DNA of 64,000 nucleotides from Adiantum capillus-veneris (lineage: Eukaryota > Streptophyta > Polypodiopsida > Polypodiales > Pteridaceae): NCBI GenBank assembly GCA_014529385.2, contig CM043966.1, forward strand, positions 90,936,587 through 91,000,586, given 5' to 3'. A model generated the notes under the pieces. It did not search any database, was not told the origin of the DNA, and worked only from the letters and a program-made list of their open reading frames with translations. Positions 52,808 to 64,000 of the stretch are shown piece after piece (the first letter of the stretch is position 1; every line of letters starts with the position of its first letter). The translations under genes were made by a program, and so were the position numbers.

Positions 52808-53535
52808 ACATACCCCCAGAAGAGAGATTATGCCAGGTTTGCGAAAGAGGGCCAGAGACAGAGGAGCACTATATCTACCAATGCACAACATACTATGAGA
52901 TCCGGGGGCGTTTTCATTGTTTATTTAGAGAGGGCTTTGGCCCCTTATTCCGCATCATGGATTACTATGATCAAAGCTGCCTAGGTCTCTTCTTCGTGGA
53001 GATCGGTAGACTCAGAGAGACTACCCTTAGGAGCAGAGGACCTACACATAGAGGATCCATAAAGGGCCAGATCACTACTTTTTATAGAGGGACTACTCGG
53101 GATGGCCCACCACAGGTTACCCTGTCACACCCTCATTGGGGCATTCTGCTTGATCGAGCCATCCAGCTTGACTGCTCACGACACCCAAGGATGCGAGGAT
53201 CTTCACACCGCAGACGAACTGACCATGTAGGACATTGAGGCCATATTGCAGAGGTACCCATGAGAGAGCTCATGGGATGATCACCATTATCTACTTCCCC
53301 CAATGTGCACCTCATTAGCCCTCATGGGATTGTACCCCTCCTTATATGTATTGAGGTGATGTATTATGTGATGCGGACGTTGATAATGATGATGATGTAG
53401 GCTAGGCTTACATACCTATCCACTCTAGGTACCCTCATTTATTTTCATCTTTACATTCCCTTGACACTGTACTAGAGTCACACATGGATATAATAGGCCA
53501 TTTTGGCCTTTTGAAGGCGTTCATATAACATTTCA

Positions 53536-53585
<50 letters not shown>
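52808..53585 (+). pseudogene. LINE-B copy a: C-terminal domain, 3' UTR and (TC)n tail
   Basis: It reads LCQVCERGPETEEHYIYQCT, YEIRGRFHCLFREGFGPLFR and LLDRAIQLD, a C-x2-C-x8-H-x4-C type zinc-binding C-terminus of LINE-B ORF2. The 3' UTR ends with TAGGCCATTTTGGCCTTTTG, then ATATAACATTTCATCTCC and a TC run (53541-53585). Confidence 0.75.
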
Positions 53586-53588
<3 letters not shown>

Positions 53589-53795
53589 TGAGTCGGGAAG
53601 GAATGGATCTTGACATCTGTCAGCATACAATACCCATGCAAGATGATGCTAAACCAAGCTGACAAAGACCCAATACTTATAATGAGACTTTTGCAAAAAA
53701 GATCAAGGAATAGAAAAACTCAAGGAATTGGAATTCAGGTGAGGCATGGAGATTTCTTCATGAGCATGCCGCCCCCGCGCCCCCCCCGCCCCCCC

Positions 53796-53826
<31 letters not shown>

Positions 53827-53828
53827 AC
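53586..53828. other. Unassigned sequence and C / CA microsatellite
   Basis: 53586-53767 has no recognised feature. 53769-53828 is a C-rich run passing into (AC)n. The next LINE-B copy starts right after it. Confidence 0.4.
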
Positions 53829-56404
53829 TGGCTGTCACATCCACTGAAATTTGGGGCACATATGCAGCATCTCTTTACACAGTTCCAAGGCAGCAATCTC
53901 TACCTGACCCTCTGGAGCCTTGCCCACAGACATACACTTTCTTTACTGCTGAGATGGTAAAGAAAGCCATTGACAGGAGAGCTTATGATTGCGATGGATT
54001 GATGGCGGAGCACTTTATACATGCTAGAGATATGCTTGCTGGGCTTCTTCCAGTAATGTTCATCCGAACCATATATGAGGGTTTTCCGGATACTTGGAGT
54101 ATGTCTACTATTGTTCTATCTTCAAGGCAGGAGACCCCATGATTCCGGGGAATTACCATGCTATCATGATTGGGCACTTACTAGCTAGGTTATATGCATC
54201 CATTCTAATTTTTTGAGCAACAGCTGAGTAGATGGGCAGAGAGAGTAGGCATTCAGGCATTAGGCGAGGCAGGTTTCAGGAGGGTTATTCTACTCTTGAT
54301 GATATATTGACACTCAGAGTTGTTATTGAGGAAAGCAGATCACATGGTAGGAGGATTTACTGTACCTTTGTGGATTTTGCAAAGCATTTGATACGGTTCT
54401 CAGAGCTCGTCTGATGCAAAGATTACAAGAGACGGGAGTACCCACAGAGCTGATCTGGGAGTCGTGGCTTTTTATAGGACAGTCATTAGGCAGGTTTGCA
54501 CTCTCGAGGAGTTATTTGAGCATATTCACTCCACTGTTGGAGTGAATCAGGGATGCCTACTCTCCCTTACATTTTTAATTTGTATGTAGATGAGGTTTCA
54601 GATTACATTGAGAGAGAAGGCGAGAGAGAACTCAGGAGCACAGCTAGCAGGGACATGGATTTCATTAGTACTATATGCAGATGATATTGTGTTGATCTAA
54701 GATTCGGTCGAGGGGATGTAACGACACTTGGATGCATTGCACACATTTGCAAGTGATAGCGACTTGTCGGTGAACCTTGTCAAGACCAAACTTCTGGTGT
54801 TCAACACCACAGCACAGTGGCTCAGGCGATCTGCACTGACCTTCACATATGGTGAGCAGACGGTTGAGGATAGTGACGCATACACTTACCTGGGAGTGGT
54901 TTTTAGTGGTCCAGTGTTCTCCTTGAGGAGAGCAACAAAGACTAGACTGATGAGAGCAAATGCAGCTTTGGGAGGGTGCAGAGGATGTGTTCGCAGATTC
55001 AGTTTCAGGAACCTCGAACAAAGCTCTAGCTATTTTACACATTGGTTACTTCAGCTATGCTTTATGGGGTGCAGATATGGGGACCATCAGTAGACCATCG
55101 TCGCCGAGCTGACAGTACTGATGGATGGAGATGTATGGAGAGGCCTCTAGTCTCTATGATTTCCCCAATGATTAGGGCCAAGGCCTATGTACCACATGAG
55201 ATTATTCGTGCAGAGCTTGCTACTTCTCCGCTAGTCATAGAGGCACTTACCAGATCCGTCTCTTTTATACACAGTATTTGGGATCTCCACAATGATAGAT
55301 ATGCTCGTCTAGCTTTCGAGTCTTTTCGAGAGCTTGCCTCATAGGGAGACACATCTTGTTGGTATGCATAGATGACATCACGGTTTCAGCTACATGGTTT
55401 TAGCATGGACATACTACCCCCCTTCCAGTGCTTAGTGGATCTCTTTGTCCCTCACATGGACTGAGATTACCCTCCTCATCAGACAGGACATCAGACAGGA
55501 TTTAATTCAACTAGACACGAGGAGGACATGGACAAAGCCGACACGAGAGCTTGGTACAAAGATGGCTTTGTACAGAGAGCATCTGCTCCATAGCTCACAG
55601 AGGATGGATTTATGATCAGACCTACCTATATGGCCACTCATTTCCTATGGGATATGATGTGTTTTTGCTCAGATGCACACATCATCGCACCATCTAGAGA
55701 CTGAGACTGGTAGATTTAGGAGAGTACGTGCAGAGGCCAGGATTTGCCAATTGTGTCATATAGAGCCAGAGATAGAGTTACATCACATATGTCGCTATCC
55801 AGTGTACTATGAGATACGAGGCTGCTTTCACTGTCTATTCAGAGAGGGCTTTGGACCACTGGCAAGAGTCATGAGATATCAGATGCCTCATGTTGTTTTT
55901 GCTAGAGCTACACAGACACAGGGAGAGTCTCCTCAAAAGATTAGATAGTGGGAGATATTCACAGAGTGAAATCACTGACTTCTTTAGAGCAGAGACACAA
56001 CAGTTAGGTGAGCAAGCTTCACAAGAGACTACAAAGTCCACCTATACCAATGGTATATTGGTTGACAAAGCCATTGAGCTTGGGAGAGCGAGAGGCCCAC
56101 GTCTATGAGGGCCATCACGACATTGATGGAGGCTCCATCAGAGGATCGGGACTATTCTAGCACGGCATAGGAGACGTCTAGTACGACTATTTACCAGCGC
56201 AAACATTGATGATATTCTTCAACAACTGATGCAATACATCAATGCTGGACATCCTTGGACACTGATGTTCTTTTTAGCTTTTAGCTTTTATTTTACCTTA
56301 TTTTATTTTGTACCCAGACATTGTATTAGATCCACCAGGATTTTATGAGTTTGGTCTCATAGGTCATTTTGATCTTTTGAAGACGTTTAATATAACATTT
56401 CATT

Positions 56405-56493
<89 letters not shown>
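53829..56493 (+). pseudogene. LINE-B copy b: RT to (TC)n tail
   Basis: 5'-truncated copy. RT pieces: EMVKKAIDRRAYDCDGLMAE, FRRVILL-type GYSTLDDILTLRVVIEE (54280-54320), CTFVDFAK and LYADDIVLI (YADD intact, about 54668-54690), then NLVKTKLLVFNTTAQWLRRS and YLGVVFSGPVFSLRRATKTR. The C-terminus is at 55673-56108: ICQLCHIEPEIELHHICRYP, FHCLFREGFGPLARVMRYQ. The tail GGTCTCATAGGTCATTTTGA...(TC)n ends at 56493. Many stops. Confidence 0.82.
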
Positions 56494-56495
<2 letters not shown>

Positions 56496-57098
56496 CTTGT
56501 TCAGAGAGGGCTTTGGACCACTCTCCAGAGTCATGAGGTACGAGGATCAGAGATGCCTGGGTTTGTTTCTACTCGAGCTGTGCAGACTCAGAGAGAACCT
56601 GATGGGAGGAGAGGCTAGCCACTCTGAGAGACACATCACAGACTTCTTTAGAGCAGACATTGGACACCCAAAGGAGCTACTTCCACAGCAGATTCACACC
56701 AGAGGCACACTAATCGATCGAGCGACTGAGCTGGGGAGATCCAGACGCCCACGACTGCGGAGGACTACACAGCATCGACGGAGGCTACATCAGAGGATTC
56801 GGATCACTTTGGCCTAACATGCACGACGCCCGGTCAGACTACTGTCCATGGAGGAGATTGATGAGATCCGCCAGCGACCGATACTGGGTTTCTTGTGACT
56901 TGTGATTTAGCTATCCCAGCTAGCTGCTCAGTTCACACCTACCAGTTTAGGATCCCATAGTACTTTTATTTTATCATTTTATCATTCTGTCATTTCATTT
57001 TGTTATTCTGACTTTGTATCAGATTCACCACATTGTAATGCTCTAGTCTCATAGGTCATTTTGGCCTTTTGAAGACGTTAATGTAACATTTCATTTCA

Positions 57099-57165
<67 letters not shown>
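56494..57165 (+). pseudogene. LINE-B copy c: short C-terminal fragment with tail
   Basis: It starts at the end of the preceding TC run with LFREGFGPLSRVMRYEDQR, CLGLFLLELCRLRENLMGG and TRGTLIDRATELGRSRR, then 3' UTR, the GTCTCATAGGTCATTTTGGCC motif (57045) and TC run 57100-57165. The first codons appear within a few bases of the microsatellite, so it is a strongly 5'-truncated insertion. Confidence 0.8.
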
Positions 57166-60830
<3,665 letters not shown>

Positions 60831-61437
60831 ATGTATTACGAGGTACGGGGGTTCTTCCACTGTCTATTCAGAGAAGGCTTCAAACCGTTCTCCAGAGTCG
60901 AGCTATCAAGACCAGAGATGTCTTGGACTACATCTACGGGAGTTATAGGAGACAGTTTACTGAGGAGATCTGAAGAGACAATCCAAGAGACAGATTAGTG
61001 ATAGAGACAAATTAGTGATTTCTTCCCACTAGACAATGGACAGATAGAGGAGCAGCGGCCAGTGCAAAGCTTAGCTCATACTCACACACGCGGTACTCTC
61101 ATTGACCGAGCATTGGAGCTAGGGAGATCGAGACGCCTGCGACTGAGGAGAGGAGCTTCACAGCATGGACAAAGACTGCAATAGAGTATTCGAGCCATAC
61201 TATATCAAAATCTAGAGTACAGATGAGGATAGATTCATGACCCATTATATCACCTTCTTGTATTTGGTACCCATTGTATCAATGATCACACATACCGCAC
61301 ATAGTTCCAGTTAGTAGCACTTCTAGGTTCATTTTAGCATCTCTTTTTTGTGCCGGGACATGGTATCAGATTCACTAGTTTGTAACAGATTGGTCTCATA
61401 TGTAATTTTGGCCTTTTGAAGACGTTATTATATCATT

Positions 61438-61480
<43 letters not shown>
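60831..61480 (+). pseudogene. LINE-B copy f: C-terminal fragment with tail
   Basis: It starts after the CA repeat with MYYEVRGFFHCLFREGFKPF and carries TRGTLIDRALELGRSRRLR in a second frame near 61080-61140. The UTR motif GGTCTCATATGTAATTTTGG is at 61392 and the TC run at 61441-61480. Confidence 0.78.
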
Positions 61481-61484
<4 letters not shown>

Positions 61485-61642
61485 CCCTTTGTATTCCACT
61501 TGTATCAGCTTTCACCCCACCCCTACCCACTATTTTCTTTTCAACTCTTTGTACTTTTTGTACCCAGACCTGGTATTAGATTCACCACATGTAACCTTTT
61601 GGTCTCATAGGTCATTTTGGCCTTTTGAAGACGTTCATATTA

Positions 61643-61699
<57 letters not shown>
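61481..61699 (+). pseudogene. LINE-B copy g: 3' UTR only
   Basis: It begins at ACACCCCTTTGTATTCC after the TC run and has CCAGACCTGGTATTAGATTC and GGTCTCATAGGTCATTTTGG (61601-61620). It ends with TC run 61645-61699. Confidence 0.75.
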
Positions 61700-61703
<4 letters not shown>

Positions 61704-61892
61704 AGCTGCTTAGTCCGCACCTAGTATTTTAGGATTCCATAGTATTTTATTTTGTCATTTTGTCATTCTGTCATTTTGTCATCTTGTTACTCTGACTTTG
61801 TATCATATCCACCACATTGTAACTTTCTGGTCTCATAAGTCACTTTGGCCTTTTGAAGACGTTAATATAACATTTCATTTCACTTCTCTCTC
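61700..61892 (+). pseudogene. LINE-B copy h: 3' UTR only
   Basis: It starts TTTAGCTGCTTAGTCC, resembling TAGCTGCTCAGTTC of copy c (56920), with (TTTTGTCAT)n-like repeats at 61750-61790. The tail GGTCTCATAAGTCACTTTGG (61829-61848) ends in a short TC stretch. Confidence 0.72.
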
Positions 61893-62790
61893 CACTTTGA
61901 CAGGTTGCATAACACCTTGTGTGCTCAGTTTTGCATGTCTGCAATGAATTTGTCCGTGTTAGATTCAAGTTTTCACTCTTCCCTTGTGGGCTGCTCTCCA
62001 AGCTTTGCATATTGAAAAGCCACATCTCATTGATCACATCAGGGATCACAACTGGTGGCTACTTAGGTTGCTAAAAGCAAATCTGCACATCCTAGTTAAC
62101 CTTACAATGGGATCATGCACACCCTACTGTACATGCTTATGTAGTCTCCCTTAGCTTATATTGCACTTGGCTAGTGTAATGCAGGGTCTCCCAGCCTGCA
62201 TTGCTCAAGGTCCATTGTACATGATAACCTCGGGTATGCACATGCATACTCTCATACTTCTAAGAGCTCGATCAAACGGCAACCCGATCATTCTCTGCCG
62301 GACATAAGATATTTCCGGAGATGGATCAGGCCCTCACCCCCACTCAGTGCAAAAATGGCACACTACTACATATATTTTTTTATCGGGACAGGAAAGTAGC
62401 AGGCCCTGTGCTACCAACTCAGAGGGCCCTTACATCCAGTACTGCAACTCCAGCAGCTACTTCCTCATCCTCTGACCTACCGTGTCATAGGGGCCTCTCT
62501 AGAGGAACTCGCTAATAGCCTCCTCACCATCTGCATATTCAAGCCATCATCGCCCACTGAGTTCTCAGAGGAGGAATGTATGATTACTTAATGGTCTCTC
62601 CCTCTTCAAACCAACCCTTGATGGAGATGTGCTGCTGGGTAGAGACTACTCCTACAATTCGCCAGTAGTAGTAGCCTACAGCTCCAGAGTCTTTCAGGAG
62701 TCTATTTTCTATTCTAGCCGGGGATTTAGTCAGCATTTTGTTTCATTCTTGGTGACACTCTATAATGAGAGGTATCATCATTAGTTGTAC
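61893..62790. other. Unassigned sequence, perhaps decayed LINE-B UTR
   Basis: Nothing recognisable up to about 62280. From 62280 to 62790 there may be an old LINE-B copy, since the family tail follows, but no protein motif supports this. Confidence 0.3.
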
Positions 62791-62840
62791 CTTGTTCTGA
62801 TCTCGTAGGCCATTTTGGCCTTTAAGAGACATCAATGTTA
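62791..62840 (+). pseudogene. LINE-B copy i: degenerate 3' tail
   Basis: GATCTCGTAGGCCATTTTGG then CCTTTAAGAGACATCAATG matches the LINE-B tail motif with several changes and no TC run. It appears the oldest of the series. Confidence 0.6.
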
Positions 62841-63726
62841 TCTTTTTTAAATTGTATAAACAGTGTAGCCTCTTCAAGGGATGATATCAAATGGAGAGAG
62901 GTTGCTGGGGTCTTGGGCTTCTTCTTATTCTTTGTGGTTATGGAAGAAGCATGGCGTTTTCATGCAAGAACGCCATGATGTGCCCTTTGAAACGGCTCTC
63001 TGCAACAAACCTGTAAAGATCAAAGAGCTGATAGAGGTTGTGGTAGTAAATGTGAGTTGAAGTATCAAGGAGTCAATCTTGCTCTGTTAAGTGTAGGGAG
63101 ATTGCCATTGGACGGTAGAGGAGAGGGGCTTGTTTTTTTTGCAAGATGCTATAAACCTTACGGCATTAACAGGGGGTGGCTATTTAGTTCTTTTGTGGAG
63201 TCATCTTTGTTCTTCATGGAAGCTTTAACAAGATTCAGACTGACTATGATGAAAGAATGAAGTGCTCCTAATTTAAAGCAACATTTTGCCCTGTGTTTAA
63301 ACAAACTTCTGCTTAGGCTTGGGATACTAGAACGCCATTTTCTCTGCTATAATTTTTTGTTCTTCCTCCTTATTTTGCAATGTCACTAGTTGCTCAATTG
63401 CGATCTTGTCTAGGACTGCAATTGTACCAACTTTCGAGCCTTCTTTCAGTTTCAGAAACCAGTCTGCACAAATCTAGTGTCGTTTTAAGGAAAACTGTTG
63501 GTTTTAAGACACCTGGATATGACATAGCCTGTTATGAGATGTTATGTTTTTCCTATTTTGATGTTCAAGTGTCAGTAGGCGTTACCACTTGGAGGTCCTA
63601 GAGACTTTGTTGGTTAAGGCTATTCAATTTTTAAACTCATGCTGCCTCAACAACTCTTTACGTGCACAGCATATGTCAGACCTATTTCTTGTGAATTTTG
63701 TTCACCGAAATTGTTATTTTATGCAG
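62841..63726 (+). other. Distal part of the gene's long intron
   Basis: No transposon signature is seen. A short inverted repeat GGCGTT...AACGCC lies at 62953-62974. Open frames at 63057-63260 and 63380-63601 have no recognised domain and are not called. It ends with a T-rich acceptor, TTATTTTATGCAG. Confidence 0.5.
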
Positions 63727-63828
63727 CAACTTCCTCTAGCTGCTCGCACAAGTGTGTTTCGACCTGTTATTGAACAAATTGGACAATTTGAGCTTGATAA
63801 CGCAAGCTATGTTGAATTGAGGCGTAAT
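63727..63828 (+). CDS. Exon 2 of EXPP1-like secreted protein gene
   Basis: 102 bp, 34 codons, phase 0 at both ends: QLPLAARTSVFRPVIEQIGQ followed by FELDNASYVELRRN. The VFRP motif followed by an Ile-rich segment and N-x-S fits the EXPP1-like pattern after LSPC. Acceptor ATGCAG at 63721-63726 and donor GTAAGT at 63829 are consensus. N-A-S is a possible glycosylation site. The family call rests on remembered motifs. Confidence 0.65.
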
Positions 63829-63923
63829 GTAAGTATTTTCAAACAGCACAATTAAGATTCTAGGGCTTGATGTAAGCAACTATCTTGCATGCTTAAGACG
63901 TTGCACGTACATTTAGATTGCAG
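63829..63923 (+). other. 95-bp intron
   Basis: GTAAGT...TTTAGATTGCAG, a typical short plant intron between phase-0 exons. An alternative acceptor CAG ends at 63930 and would drop two codons plus one base, breaking the frame. Confidence 0.65.
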
Positions 63924-64000
63924 TTTACAGGAGATGCCAGTCTTGTTGTCTTTGCCGGAAGGAATCCAACAGTGATCTCGAAGCCTCGCTTTTTCCTATA
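63924..64000 (+). CDS. Exon 3 of EXPP1-like gene, runs off the window
   Basis: Reads FTGDASLVVFAGRNPTVISK then PRFFL to the window edge. The VVFAGR motif followed by a P-x-F after about ten residues resembles the FAGRK...P-x-F segment of EXPP1-like proteins. No stop or lesion occurs. The rest of the gene, including the expected Cys-rich region, lies beyond 64000. Confidence 0.62.

Noticed and set aside
63057-63601. Two open frames near the distal intron end as additional exons
   Set aside because: They lack splice-site and family support, and joining exon 1 directly to 63727 preserves the motif order and phase.

Overview
This window is nuclear DNA from a land plant with a transposon-rich genome. 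The evidence is Ty3/gypsy and Ty1/copia elements primed by initiator-Met tRNA, an L1-like plant LINE with a CCHC ORF1 and a zinc-finger C-terminus, GT-AG introns with a CT-rich leader, and part of one plant-type secreted-protein gene. Very long repeat-filled introns suggest a fern, gymnosperm or similar large genome, but the species cannot be fixed from sequence alone. No bacterial operon, CRISPR array, rRNA or tRNA gene was seen.

Layout. 1-19383 is a nest of retroelements: an LTR element running off the left edge; two opposed, truncated copies of one gypsy family (gypsy-1); a minus-strand L1-like LINE (LINE-A) split by a nearly complete copia element with a perfect AGCTC target duplication; then a gypsy-1-like LTR. 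19384-20290 holds the 5' region and first recognised coding exon of a cellular gene. The next two exons lie at 63727-63828 and 63924-64000+. The 43.4-kb intron between them is almost wholly retrotransposons.

Inside the intron, left to right: a solo LTR ending in a TC microsatellite; a fragment of a second LINE (LINE-B); a plus-strand LINE-A (22019-40036) interrupted by a gypsy-1 element (22184-27602, TSD CCAGA) and by gypsy-2 (28080-34580, TSD GTGGT), whose interior is inverted relative to its ends; a minus-strand gypsy-4 (40037 to about 52640) interrupted by a gag-only element (42327-46653, TSD CCACG), a solo LTR (46932-48105, TSD TCGAC) and a non-autonomous TRIM/LARD element (48646-51450); and a same-strand series of LINE-B copies (52808-62840) abutting (TC)n or other microsatellites. 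Removing the TSD-bounded insertions restores the interrupted reading frames wherever I could check, so the order of insertion can be read.

All retroelement coding regions carry stops, frameshifts or deletions, and I see no element able to move by itself. The cellular exons look intact: phase-0 junctions, canonical splice sites and no stop. The most unusual signals are the giant intron, the microsatellite-anchored LINE-B series, and the inverted gypsy-2 with CGATT at both breakpoints.
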